Shown here one piece after another: positions 16,125 to 24,350 of a stretch of 37,590 bases of DNA; position 1 is the first letter of the stretch, and every line of letters begins with the position of its first letter. The stretch lies in assembly GCA_004555055.1 (NCBI GenBank), contig SFJN01000024.1:1-37590 (forward strand), in the 5' to 3' direction. The position numbers and the translations under genes were made by a program. Source of the stretch: Bacteroidales bacterium (GTDB taxonomy: Bacteria; Bacteroidota; Bacteroidia; Bacteroidales; Bacteroidaceae). The notes beneath the pieces were generated by a model that was not told the origin of the DNA, ran no database searches, and saw only the letters and a list, made by a program, of their open reading frames with translations.

Positions 16125-17279
16125 ATGAACATTGCACTACTGCTTTCAGGAGGCGTGGACAGTGCCGTTGCCTGCCATATGCTGATAGAACACGGTCTGA
16201 AACCCGACCTCTACTATATTAAAATCGGCATGGACGGTGACGATGAACTCACCTGTACTGCCGAAGAGGACCTCGAGATGTGCCGTGCCATCGCACACCG
16301 CTACGGACTGCCGTTAGAAACGGTTGACCTGCAACGCGAATATTGGGACCGCGTGGTCACCTATACCATGGACCACGTGAAGCGCGGACTGACGCCTAAC
16401 CCGGACGTCATGTGCAACCGGCTCATCAAGTTCGGGGCTTTCGAAGAAAAGGTCGGATACCGCTACGACCGACTCTGTACCGGACACTATGCCCGATGCA
16501 TCAGAGACAACGAAATCTTCTGCGACAACGCTACTGCAGAACCCGAACTCACCCGTCTGCTCCAGGAAAAAGGTTCCGGGGCATCCGGAACATGGCTCGC
16601 CACAGCACCGGACCCCGTAAAGGACCAGACTGACTTCCTTGCACAACTTTCGGCACAACAGGTGGAAAAAGTGATGCTGCCGCTGGGACATCTGCTGAAA
16701 GACGATGTCCGGCGCATGGCCACTGAGGCACGACTGGCTCCTGCACGCCGCAAGGACTCACAAGGAATCTGCTTCCTCGGAAAAATCAACTATACTGATT
16801 TTGTCCGTCGATTCCTCGGAACTCGTACGGGCGATGTCATAGAAATCGACACCGGTCGTAAAGTGGGTGAGCACCAAGGATACTGGTTCCACACCATAGG
16901 ACAGCGAAAAGGACTGGGACTGGGGGGCGGACCTTGGTTCGTCGTCAAGAAAGACATCGACGAAAATATCCTCTTTGTCTCGCACGGCTACGACAACCTA
17001 CTGCAATACGGAAGGAGTTTCAACATTGCCGGCTTCCATTTCATCACCGGCGACCCCTGGCCTGCCGAAGGACAAATCGAAGTGACCTTCAAGGTTCGCC
17101 ACACCGACCGCTGGCGGACAGGCATACTGACACGCACTGCGCCCGACGCAACTAACCCGGAAGGCACCTTCCACATCGACGGAAACGACCCCATCCAGGG
17201 CATCGCACCCGGACAGTTTGCCGTCGTCTACACACGCGACGGACACATTTGCATCGGCAGTGGAGAAATTGCCATCTGA
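16125..17279 (+). CDS. mnmA: tRNA-specific 2-thiouridylase
   Basis: 384 residues from MNIALLLSGGVDSAVA. The PP-loop SGGVDS binds ATP; the catalytic nucleophile Cys lies in PDVMCNRLIKFG and the second Cys in DSQGICFLGKI. TGHYAR and KDQTDFLAQLS are also family motifs. The C-terminal part (GQRKGLGLGGGPWFVV; FKVRHTD) forms the central and beta-barrel tRNA-binding domains. It thiolates U34 of Lys, Glu and Gln tRNAs. The upstream ATACCCCCC tract at 16111 and the family N-terminus support the start. Its stop lies 28 bases before the next start, so co-transcription is likely. Confidence 0.96.
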   Translation: MNIALLLSGGVDSAVACHMLIEHGLKPDLYYIKIGMDGDDELTCTAEEDLEMCRAIAHRYGLPLETVDLQREYWDRVVTYTMDHVKRGLTPNPDVMCNRLIKFGAFEEKVGYRYDRLCTGHYARCIRDNEIFCDNATAEPELTRLLQEKGSGASGTWLATAPDPVKDQTDFLAQLSAQQVEKVMLPLGHLLKDDVRRMATEARLAPARRKDSQGICFLGKINYTDFVRRFLGTRTGDVIEIDTGRKVGEHQGYWFHTIGQRKGLGLGGGPWFVVKKDIDENILFVSHGYDNLLQYGRSFNIAGFHFITGDPWPAEGQIEVTFKVRHTDRWRTGILTRTAPDATNPEGTFHIDGNDPIQGIAPGQFAVVYTRDGHICIGSGEIAI

Positions 17280-17307
17280 TACCCTTACAGAAAAAATCAC
17301 CACCATC

Positions 17308-18267
17308 ATGATTGAAGACATACGCTCGGCTATTGCCGCCATCCCCTATCCCCAACGTCCGGAAGGACTCTACGAACCGATTGCATACGTGATGTCCATG
17401 GGTGGCAAACGCCTGCGGCCCATGCTCATGCTACTTTGCTACAGCGTCTTCCGACCCGACTGGCAAAAAGCACTTCCCGCAGCCACCGCACTGGAACTTT
17501 ACCATAACCACACTCTGTTGCACGATGACCTTATGGACCATGCCGACGTACGTCGCGGGAAACCCACTGTGCACCGCCGGTGGGACGAGAACACAGCTAT
17601 CCTTTCGGGCGATACGATGCTACTCATGGCAGCCCGACAAATGGCACAGCAACGCATCGGACGACATGAGGAAGCCAACGAATGCTTCCTGAAAAGCGCA
17701 ATCGAAATTTGCGAAGGACAACAGTATGACGTGAATTTCGAAAAACGCCACGACGTCACCGAGGAGGAATACATCGAAATGATTCGGCTCAAGACCAGCG
17801 TCCTGCTGGGATGCGCGGCAAAAATCGGCGCACTGCTGGCAGGGGCTTCTGACAAGGACTGCAACATCCTTTATGCCTTTGCCGAAAAAATCGGACTGGC
17901 ATTCCAGCTCCAGGACGACTGTCTCGACTGTTTCGGCAACGAACAGACCTTCGGAAAGCGCATTGGTGGCGATATCCTTTGCGGAAAGAAGACCTTCATG
18001 ACCGTGGCTGCCATGCAGCGCATGGAAAACGATGCCGAACGCAAGGATTTTCTCGACGTCCTCGACGCAAAGGCCGACACCCCGGAGGCAGAACGCAAAA
18101 AGATTGACCTCGTCATCGACATCTACCGGAAACTGGGCATTGCCGAAGTCGCCGACGCCCGCATACAGCAATGCTACGACGAGGCGCACCGCATCCTGCT
18201 CACTCTCGATGCCGACACCGCCACGCTGTGGAATTATGCCACCTCGCTGCTCGGACGGGAATCCTGA
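17308..18267 (+). CDS. Polyprenyl (farnesyl/geranylgeranyl-type) diphosphate synthase
   Basis: 319 residues from MIEDIRSAIAAIPYPQ. A trans-isoprenyl diphosphate synthase: MGGKRLRPML binds IPP, the first Asp-rich motif is LLHDDLMDHADVRRG and the second is FQLQDDCLDCFGN. It condenses IPP units onto an allylic diphosphate. The residues before the first DDxxD (ALELYHNHTLL) include His and Leu instead of two bulky aromatics, which leaves product length open; farnesyl or geranylgeranyl diphosphate is most likely. It follows mnmA by 28 bases and tatD starts 50 bases after it. A longer open frame overlapping mnmA is not family-like. Confidence 0.92.
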   Translation: MIEDIRSAIAAIPYPQRPEGLYEPIAYVMSMGGKRLRPMLMLLCYSVFRPDWQKALPAATALELYHNHTLLHDDLMDHADVRRGKPTVHRRWDENTAILSGDTMLLMAARQMAQQRIGRHEEANECFLKSAIEICEGQQYDVNFEKRHDVTEEEYIEMIRLKTSVLLGCAAKIGALLAGASDKDCNILYAFAEKIGLAFQLQDDCLDCFGNEQTFGKRIGGDILCGKKTFMTVAAMQRMENDAERKDFLDVLDAKADTPEAERKKIDLVIDIYRKLGIAEVADARIQQCYDEAHRILLTLDADTATLWNYATSLLGRES

Positions 18268-18317
18268 CACTTCCCTGCCCCCACTCCGAGAAACGCCCCC
18301 CCCCTATTTTGTCTACG

Positions 18318-19109
18318 ATGGAATTCATTGACACCCACTGCCACATCTATGGCGAAGAATTCGATGCCGACCGCACCGAGGTGGTGCAACGTGCCGCAGA
18401 GGCAGGCGCTTCGGCACTTATGCTCCCGAACATCGACGCACGAAGCATCGGTGCCATGATGACCCTCTGCCGCCAGTTCCCTGTCCTCTGCCATCCCATG
18501 ATGGGGCTTCACCCTACGGAACTTCCTGCAGAACCGACACCTGTACTGGAAATGATGGAACAGTACATCGCCGACGACCGGCAACGGCAGCATCCGCTGC
18601 TGAAAGCCATCGGTGAGGTGGGGGTAGACCTGTATTGGGACGCATCGCGCCGTGAAGAACAGATGGAGGTTTTCCACCGGCAGGCGCTGTGGAGTTGCCG
18701 CTATGGGCTACCGCTCGTCGTCCATTCCCGCTCGGCACATGCCGAACTCATGGAGGTGTTTTCGCCACTGCGAAACCGGTTGTGCGGAGGGGTCTTCCAC
18801 TGCTTCGGAGGCACTGAGGAGGAGGCACGCGAGCTGCTCGGTTTCGAAAATTTTGTGCTGGGCATCGGCGGTGTCGTCACCTTTAAGAAAAGTCCGTTGC
18901 CGCAGGTGCTGCAACGCTGCGTTCCCCTTGAGCGCATCGTCATCGAGACGGACGCTCCCTATCTTGCCCCCACCCCGCATCGCGGCAAACGCAACGAACC
19001 GGCATTCCTCACATTCGTCATCCAACGTCTGGCAGAGGTCTACGCCACCTCTCCCGAAACCGTGGCTTCCGTCACCACCGACACTGCTAAACGTATCTTC
19101 AGACTCTGA
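18318..19109 (+). CDS. tatD: TatD-family metal-dependent hydrolase (DNase)
   Basis: 263 residues from MEFIDTHCHIYGEEFD. Metal ligands are visible in DTHCH, AIGEVGVDLYWD, LPLVVHSRSAH, GGVFHCFGGTEEE and IVIETDAPYLAP. The TIM-barrel family acts as magnesium-dependent 3'-5' DNases or related nucleases. Normal family length. A C9 tract and TTTTGTCTACG precede the ATG. The reading frame extends upstream into the prenyl synthetase gene, but the family N-terminus begins at 18318. Confidence 0.93.
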   Translation: MEFIDTHCHIYGEEFDADRTEVVQRAAEAGASALMLPNIDARSIGAMMTLCRQFPVLCHPMMGLHPTELPAEPTPVLEMMEQYIADDRQRQHPLLKAIGEVGVDLYWDASRREEQMEVFHRQALWSCRYGLPLVVHSRSAHAELMEVFSPLRNRLCGGVFHCFGGTEEEARELLGFENFVLGIGGVVTFKKSPLPQVLQRCVPLERIVIETDAPYLAPTPHRGKRNEPAFLTFVIQRLAEVYATSPETVASVTTDTAKRIFRL

Positions 19110-19144
19110 AGTCCCCCCCCCAAAAAAAACGCCACCTTCCCCCC

Positions 19145-19561
19145 ATGCCCTATTATATCTCCAACTATTCCGAAGACCGCAGTCAGAACCTCTACAATGC
19201 CGTACTTGCACTGCTGAAGGACGAAGGACTTTTCCGTAAGCCCGAGCTCACAGCCAAGGCCGTTGCCGAACGCCTCGACGTGAACCCCTCAGCCATCAGC
19301 GCCGCCATCGCCTACAAGACCGACAGCAATTTCAGCCGCCTTCTGGCACGACTCAGGGTGCGCGAGGCCTGCTTCATGCTACGGAATAGGAAATACGACG
19401 ACCTGACGACAGAAGAAATCGGACTGCGTGCCGGTTTTGCTTCAAGGCAGACTTTCTACAACTGCTTTTCGAGGGAGATGATCATGACGCCCCGACAATA
19501 CCGGAAAGCCAGCGCCGAAGAGAGGGAAAAAGTGGACAGAATGCTGCGCATACATCTTTAG
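19145..19561 (+). CDS. AraC-type helix-turn-helix protein, DNA-binding domain only
   Basis: 138 residues. The first helix-turn-helix is LTAKAVAERLDVNPSAISAA and the second TEEIGLRAGFASRQTFYNCF, followed by the AraC signature end MTPRQYRK. About 35 residues precede the domain; no ligand-binding or sensor region is present. Such stand-alone AraC domains are common in Bacteroidetes and their targets are unknown. It lies 35 bases after tatD across a C9-A8 tract, so it may be the last gene of the porQ cluster or have its own transcript. Confidence 0.85.
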   Translation: MPYYISNYSEDRSQNLYNAVLALLKDEGLFRKPELTAKAVAERLDVNPSAISAAIAYKTDSNFSRLLARLRVREACFMLRNRKYDDLTTEEIGLRAGFASRQTFYNCFSREMIMTPRQYRKASAEEREKVDRMLRIHL

Positions 19562-19621
19562 TGTGTGTGCCATACTCCTATACGTATTTATTCCCCGTCA
19601 AAACTCACTACACCTACGTTT

Positions 19622-19724
19622 CGAAAGAAAACGAAGGAAAACCAACGTTTTCGTTAAGCCAAATGAGCAATGATGAGCTTGCTCAATCATTGCCATGGCG
19701 AGAAAATGTGGGATGAAATCCAAC
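19622..19724 (+). repeat. Palindromic repeat B, copy 1, with a partial unit upstream
   Basis: A full unit (19644-19724) starts AACGTTTTCGTTAAGCC and ends GGATGAAATCCAAC. Its centre is a 12-bp hairpin, arms GCAATGATGAGC and GCTCAATCATTGC around a TT loop with one bulged A. Upstream, GAAAGAAAACGAAGGAAAACCAAC (19622-19645) looks like the end of a preceding unit. The repeat ends 15 bases before the start of the broken UPF0597 gene. Confidence 0.85.
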
Positions 19725-19738
19725 CTTATATTCACACC

Positions 19739-20979
19739 ATGATTGACCCTAAGACCCGCAAGAAACTGATTGCCTTGGTACACAAGCAGGTCGTTCCTGC
19801 CATCGGGTGCACCGAACCCATCTGCGTGGCTCTCGCCTGTGCCCGCGCTACCGAAAAACTTCAGGCCCTGACCGGGCGCACCGACCTTGTCCCCTCACGC
19901 ATCGACGTGCGACTCTCAGCGAACATCCTCAAGAATGCCATGGGAGTAGGAATCCCCGGCACCGGAATGGTGGGACTTCCCATTGCCATCGCCCTCGGCG
20001 CACTCATCGGTAAGAGTGAGTACGGACTGGAGGTGCTACGCGACTGTACCCCTGAAGCCGTGGCACAGGGACGCAAGTTCATCGACGAAGGACGCATCGA
20101 CATCCGCTTGGCCACTACCGAAGACTTTGAACGCCACACTTCACGGGGTGCGTCCAGGAAGCCAACACCAGCATCCAGGCCCCTGTAAACGCAGAATCAG
20201 AAGAAGAGTCTGAAATCCCCGAACTGAACATGCAGATGGTCTATGACTTCGCCACTACCACCCCCTTGGAAGAGATAGCATTCATCAACGAGGCAGGAAA
20301 GTTGAACATGGAGGCTGCCAAGCGAAGCCTTGAGCAAAACTACGGGCATTGTCTGGGCAAGGCCATGCACCGTCCCCTTGGCCGTGGTCTGCTGGGCGAT
20401 ACCATCTTCAGCCACGTACTAATGGCTACCAGCAGCGCGTGCGACGCCCGTATGGCTGGTGCCATGATTCCCGTCATGAGCAACAGCGGCAGCGGAAACC
20501 AAGGCATCTGTGCCACCAATCCCGTCATGGTATTCGCAGATGAGAACCACAACACCTACGAAGAGCGTACCCGCGCCCTGATGCTTTCGCACCTGACAGC
20601 CATCTACATCAAGCGCCATTTGGGCAGCCTTTCAGCACTCTGCGGATGCGTGGTGGCATCCACAGGAAGCAGCGTCGGAATCACCTATCTTATGGGAGGG
20701 AAATACGAGCAGGTTACTGCCGCCATCAAGAATATGATTGCCAATCTAACCGGCATGATTTGCGACGGAGCCAAACCCTCGTGTGCACTGAAACTGACCA
20801 GCGGCGTAACCACAGCCATGCTCTCTGCCATGCTTGCCGTACAGGGCGAATGCGTGACAGAGGTGGAGGGCATCATCGACCGCGACGTCGACCGCAGTAT
20901 CCGCAACCTTGCCACCATTGGTTCGAAAGCCATGAACGAAACTGACCTCTGCGTGCTGAATATCATGACAAACAAATAA
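19739..20979 (+). pseudogene. Broken UPF0597 / L-cysteine desulfidase-like (YhaM-type) gene
   Basis: The first part (19739-20188, from MIDPKTRKKL) has VPAIGCTEPICVALACARA, NILKNAMGVGIPGTGMVGLP and IALGALIGKSEYGLEVL, typical of the family. The second part, open from 20131 to the stop at 20979 in another frame, has QEANTSIQAPVN, VYDFATTTPLEEIAFINEAG, MAGAMIPVMSNSGSGNQGI, LMLSHLTAIYIK and GMICDGAKPSCALKLTSG. Between TTEDFER and the second part about 30 residues expected from relatives (the strand region before the 'V.EA' motif) are missing, together with a frame change. A simple one-base sequencing error would not restore the missing residues, so an internal deletion is more likely. The intact protein is about 430 residues and is thought to break down cysteine or serine. 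Confidence 0.8.
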
Positions 20980-21097
20980 CACCGGACACAGGGATACGTA
21001 CAGCACCGGCTCCCGCCGACTACAGGAGAAGCAACCTGCCCTCCCGTCCAGGATTCTCGACAGACATCCAAGACAGGACAAAGCAAAAGCACACATA

Positions 21098-21838
21098 ATG
21101 AAAAGCAAGAAAATGACATTTCCCCTTGTGGTGGAACCCTTTCAGGAAGACTACTCGGGACATCTCTCATGGTCGAACCTCGGCAACTTCACCCTGCGCA
21201 TTGCCTCACTCCACGCCGAGGCACACGGATTCGGCATCAGCTACATGATGAGCCACCGGCGCGGTTGGGTGCTTTCAAGACTTGCCATCGAGCTCCAAGA
21301 GCGTCCACGAAGTCTGCAACACTACAGCATCGCCACATGGGTAAGCCGTATTTTCAGACAATTCACCGAGCGCAATTTCGAATTCCGCGATGCCGACGGC
21401 TGCATCATCGGACATGGCATCAGCACATGGGCACTCATTGACTACGAAACCCGGCAGCCTGTGAACCTCGAAAACCTTCCCAACGGCGGTTTCCAGGATG
21501 CTGTATTGTCCGAGGTGCCGCCCATCGCCCCCTACAGCCGAATCCGGGTGAAGGAACCTTCCGTCAGCCTCCACCACCATTGCGGCATGACGGACCTCGA
21601 CATCAACGGCCATGTCAACAGCATACGCTACATCGACTGGGTGCTTGACGCATTCACCCTTGAATGGCACAAGGCACATGCCGTGCACCGCATAGAAGCC
21701 GCCTTCGGGCTTGAGGGATATGCCGGAGATGAGGTGGACATCATAGTAGAGGCTGTCGGTGAAAATGCCTATGCCGCTGAAATAAAACGTCAGTCCGACG
21801 GTGCCACGCTTGTAAAAGTGATGCTCTACTACCATTGA
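21098..21838 (+). CDS. Acyl-ACP thioesterase
   Basis: 246 residues matching the bacterial acyl-ACP thioesterases (PF01643), which release fatty acids from acyl carrier protein. It is a double hotdog: the first half has HGFGISYMMSHRRGWVLSRLAIEL and the second half MTDLDINGHVNSIRYIDWVLDAF with the N-x-H type active-site region. Tandem hotdogs ending in VKVMLYYH are typical of the short Bacteroidetes forms. It lies 118 bases after the broken UPF0597 gene and is followed by a long gene-free region. Confidence 0.9.
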   Translation: MKSKKMTFPLVVEPFQEDYSGHLSWSNLGNFTLRIASLHAEAHGFGISYMMSHRRGWVLSRLAIELQERPRSLQHYSIATWVSRIFRQFTERNFEFRDADGCIIGHGISTWALIDYETRQPVNLENLPNGGFQDAVLSEVPPIAPYSRIRVKEPSVSLHHHCGMTDLDINGHVNSIRYIDWVLDAFTLEWHKAHAVHRIEAAFGLEGYAGDEVDIIVEAVGENAYAAEIKRQSDGATLVKVMLYYH

Positions 21839-22088
21839 CATCCCCAAAGGGTGCGGCATCATGCCAAGGAAAAACAGGCAGGCCGAGGAATCTGCCCCGA
21901 CAAACGTCACGGCTCTTCCACATCACCATGATGTCCCCACCCTGTAGGTTATTCCCATCAAAAAAAGCAATACTGTACAGGCTTTGTTTTGCTGTTTCAA
22001 CAAATCAAAACAAGCATTTTTCAAAAATAAATGCCTCACTTCGCCGTCTTTTTTGCACATCAATTGAAATTCTGAGCAAAAAACATCG

Positions 22089-22096
22089 TAATTTTG
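22089..22096 (+). promoter_or_regulatory. -7 promoter element of the candidate small RNA
   Basis: TAATTTTG fits TAnnTTTG. An ATTG at 22063-22066 is a weak -33 candidate with a slightly long 22-base spacing. There is no start codon of a plausible gene for more than 270 bases downstream. Confidence 0.55.
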
Positions 22097-22102
22097 CACA
22101 GC

Positions 22103-22260
22103 AAACTTCAAAGTGAGCAATATTTTAGTGCTATGTTATTGAAGTGCTCTCAAAGACAGACAAAGAGTACAGTTAAGTGTTTTTTCAATTGACAGAAGAC
22201 GGTTGCAGCCTCCCCGCTCCGCACGAAAAGGGACCAAGGGCTGTAACCGTCATTCCATTT
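22103..22260 (+). ncRNA. Candidate small RNA or trmO leader
   Basis: Between the promoter at 22089-22096 and the hairpin at 22198-22251 there are about 95 bases with several short pairings, for example GTGCTCT with AGAGTAC at 22145-22169 and CTTCAA with TTGAAG at 22107-22143. It then ends in a strong hairpin. It could be a free small RNA (a 6S-type RNA is one option for this size) or an attenuating leader for trmO, which starts 113 bases later. No Rfam family is recognised with certainty. Confidence 0.4.
22198..22260 (+). terminator. Terminator-like hairpin in the trmO upstream region
   Basis: GACGGTTGCAGCC (22198-22210) pairs with GGCTGTAACCGTC (22239-22251) over 13 bp with one G-U pair. 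ATTCCATTTT follows, a weak T-rich tail. Confidence 0.6.
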
Positions 22261-22372
22261 TCCGGACATCTCCCCCGGTTCATTGTGCCTTCAACCCGTT
22301 GTATCACCGCTTCGACGGCTACACTGCCGCCGTCACTGGAGTCAATATTGAATCTGTTTACCAGCCCAACTT

Positions 22373-23041
22373 ATGCACATCATCGCCCACATACTTACTG
22401 ATTTCAGCACGAAATTCGGCATTCCCCGCCAAAGCGGCCTTGTGGAAAGCCTCCGTGGCACCATTGTATTCACCCCTCCCTACCGCAATACAGACGCCCT
22501 GCGAGGCCTTGAGGGTTTTTCCCATTTATGGATTATATGGGACTTTTCTGAAGCACATCGTCCGGAATGGTCACCCACAGTCCGCCCACCACGTCTTGGC
22601 GGCAACCGGCGAATGGGAGTCTTTGCGACACGTTCACCCTTCAGGCCCAATCCAATCGGACTTTCGTGCGTAAAGATTGAGGGCATCGAACTGAAGACAT
22701 CACAAGGCCCGGTCATACACGTCAGTGGTGCCGACATGCTTAGCGGGACTCCAATATACGACATCAAGCCTTACCTGCCCATCACCGATGCACACCCAGA
22801 CGCTTCGGGCGGCTTTGCCGAAGGGACTGCGCAGCAGGAGCCTCTCAATGTGGAAATCCCCGATACTGTGCTTCGGATGTTCCCTGCCGACCGACAAAAA
22901 GCACTGACAGAAATTCTGGCGGATGATCCCCGACCACACTATCATGCCGATGCCAACCGCATATACGCCTTTGAATTCGTAGGTATACGAATCCGCTTCT
23001 GCGTGGATGACGGCATCCGGACACTGCGGGTATTGGAATGA
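22373..23041 (+). CDS. trmO: tRNA (N6-threonylcarbamoyladenosine37-N6)-methyltransferase TrmO
   Basis: 222 residues; the TsaA/VirR beta-barrel domain occupies about residues 1-140. Motifs: FGIPRQSGLVESLRGTIVF, LEGFSHLWIIWDFSE, GVFATRSPFRPNPIGLSCVKI and GADMLSGTPIYDIKPYLP. It uses SAM to methylate t6A37 in tRNA-Thr. The C-terminal 80 residues (VEIPDTVLRMFPADRQKALTEIL...RPHYHADANRIYAFEFVGIRIRF) match the extension seen in longer bacterial TrmO. The stop codon overlaps the first base of palindromic repeat B copy 2. Confidence 0.93.
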   Translation: MHIIAHILTDFSTKFGIPRQSGLVESLRGTIVFTPPYRNTDALRGLEGFSHLWIIWDFSEAHRPEWSPTVRPPRLGGNRRMGVFATRSPFRPNPIGLSCVKIEGIELKTSQGPVIHVSGADMLSGTPIYDIKPYLPITDAHPDASGGFAEGTAQQEPLNVEIPDTVLRMFPADRQKALTEILADDPRPHYHADANRIYAFEFVGIRIRFCVDDGIRTLRVLE

Positions 23042-23196
23042 ACGTTTTCGTTCAGCCATATGAGCAGAGATGAACTGACGAACGAAGCATGAGCAATGAA
23101 GAACTGACGAACGAAACATGAGCAATGAAGAGCTTGCTCAATCATTGCCTTGCAAGGAAGAAGAAGACACAGTCAAAACGGCGGATGAAATCCAAC
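23041..23196 (+). repeat. Palindromic repeat B, copy 2, with internal 29-bp duplications
   Basis: It starts AACGTTTTCGTTCAGCC on the last base of trmO and ends GGATGAAATCCAAC. Inside, a 29-bp unit beginning ATGAGCA and ending in ACGAAC-GAA occurs at 23060-23088 and 23089-23117, and the third copy (23118) leads into the hairpin GCAATGAAGAGC / TT / GCTCAATCATTGC. The stretch GGAAGAAGAAGACACAGTCAA after it resembles the end of repeat A (GGAGGAAGACGTAGTCAA), so this copy bridges the two families. Confidence 0.85.
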
Positions 23197-23197
23197 A

Positions 23198-23258
23198 GAA
23201 AATCCCCTGCACCCGACTACGGAATCCGCTGACGGGTATAGGGGATTTTCATATTTTT
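23198..23258. terminator. Bidirectional terminator between trmO and the hotdog thioesterase
   Basis: GAAAATCCCCT (23198-23208) pairs with 23240-23250; inside it ACCCG (23211-23215) pairs with CGGGT (23233-23237). T-rich sequence follows on both sides. It begins immediately after repeat B copy 2. Confidence 0.9.
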
Positions 23259-23272
23259 TTCGAAAGATGGTT

Positions 23273-23671
23273 TCAGAGGTTGAAAATGCGATTGAGCATT
23301 TCACAATCACGGAGGCGACCATGATCAAGGACTACAGTGGTGATTTCCGAAGTGAAAACCAGTTTTTCGTCGGAAACACGGTAGATGTCCTGCAGGAAAA
23401 TGTATTTCAATCCTTCCTTACGAAGGTTAAGGGTACAGACAAACTCATCACCGCTGCGGAGCGGCATCTTGAAATTCATCGTCATACGCGCCACTACAGC
23501 ATCAAGTCCCTGCTGGTGCATCTCTGCAAAGTTCACCCCATGGGCATGCAGGAATTCATGGCGGGTATGCTCGGTGTAATGCTGATAGTTGGCATTGTTG
23601 ACAATGCCCTGCAGGTCGCATTCATAGTCGCGGACCTTAAAACGCAGCGTAAACTGTGCAGGTTTTATCAT
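23273..23671 (-). CDS. Hotdog-fold acyl-CoA thioesterase (YbgC/4HBT type)
   Basis: 132 residues from MIKPAQFTLRFKVRDYE. A single hotdog with the 4HBT signature DYECDLQGIVNNANYQHYTE, whose conserved Asp and following Gly are typical of YbgC-like thioesterases. The middle has ARMTMNFKMPLRSGDEF, usual for the central strand. It probably hydrolyses acyl-CoA thioesters in the cytosol; substrate unknown. The open frame continues upstream to 23749, but those residues are not family-like. It is the last of three minus-strand genes and is followed by a terminator. Confidence 0.9.
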   Translation of the reverse strand: MIKPAQFTLRFKVRDYECDLQGIVNNANYQHYTEHTRHEFLHAHGVNFAEMHQQGLDAVVARMTMNFKMPLRSGDEFVCTLNLRKEGLKYIFLQDIYRVSDEKLVFTSEITTVVLDHGRLRDCEMLNRIFNL

Positions 23672-23780
23672 AGAGGTTGGGAAGTGGGAGGTTGGTCTTA
23701 TCCGTCTCGTCTTTCGTCGTATACTCTCTCCTCGAACATTCAGGCCCAATTGGGGTTAGCGGGGCTGCCATGCAGGTTGC

Positions 23781-24317
23781 TCAAGGCTCCACTGCAGGTT
23801 GTCTTCCACCGAGTTCGATGACCTCAAGGTCTTTGAATCTCGTACCGTCGACCGTCAGCCGCACCAGTGTCCGGACGGTCTGCCACCCCTGCAGTCCGGC
23901 AGCACCGGGATTGATGTGCAACATAGGGGTTGTGGGGGTAGAGGCAGGACGCAAGGTCTGGTCGGACATCACCTTAAGGATGTGGCTGTGTCCGTCGACA
24001 AAAAGATGGGGAGGATTCTTCAACAAAAGGCGCACAACGGTAGGGTCGTAACGGCCTGGATAGCCTCCAATATGCTTTAGCAGCACATCGGCCTGTTCGC
24101 AACGGAAACGGAGGACCTCGGGAAACAGACGACGGACATCACCGCTGTCGATGTTCCCGTGCACAGCCCTTAGAGGAGCTATGGCGGCCAAACGGTCGGC
24201 AACTTCAAGGCTTCCGATGTCGCCGGCATGCCATATCTCGTCACAGTCGCGGAAGTGCAGGGCATAACGTTCGTCCCAAAATCCGTGGGTATCTGAAAGT
24301 ATACCAATGCGTTTCAT
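23781..24317 (-). CDS. Calcineurin-like (MJ0936/YfcE-type) phosphoesterase
   Basis: 178 residues. Metal-binding motifs are complete: GILSDTHG, WHAGDIGS, AVHGNIDSGD, LLKHIGGYPG, VDGHSH and HINPGAAG. The natural substrate of this subfamily is unclear; members hydrolyse phosphodiesters such as bis-pNPP in vitro. It is distinct from the YfcE-like gene at 12323-12865: the GNxD and GHxH motifs are embedded in different surroundings. The hotdog thioesterase starts 109 bases downstream. Confidence 0.9.
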   Translation of the reverse strand: MKRIGILSDTHGFWDERYALHFRDCDEIWHAGDIGSLEVADRLAAIAPLRAVHGNIDSGDVRRLFPEVLRFRCEQADVLLKHIGGYPGRYDPTVVRLLLKNPPHLFVDGHSHILKVMSDQTLRPASTPTTPMLHINPGAAGLQGWQTVRTLVRLTVDGTRFKDLEVIELGGRQPAVEP

Positions 24318-24350
24318 ATCGTCGGAGCGGAGAAGTCGAGCAGAAGCCTG

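Larger units (their letters stand above)
21839..22372. other. 534-base gene-free region upstream of trmO
   Basis: The left part (21839-22085) is AT-rich with no gene that I can support. The middle holds a promoter and a possible small RNA (separate entries). The right part (22257-22372) has no clear features. Short open frames are present in several phases but none has protein-like composition. Confidence 0.6.

Noticed and set aside
19110..19144. C9-A8 tract as a phase-variable promoter
   Set aside because: It could slip, but no promoter elements flank it with the right spacing and similar C-tracts are common here, so there is no evidence that it is a switch.
23118..23324. Short plus-strand open frame after trmO
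   Set aside because: Its first half is repeat B and its second half is the terminator; it has no plausible protein sequence.
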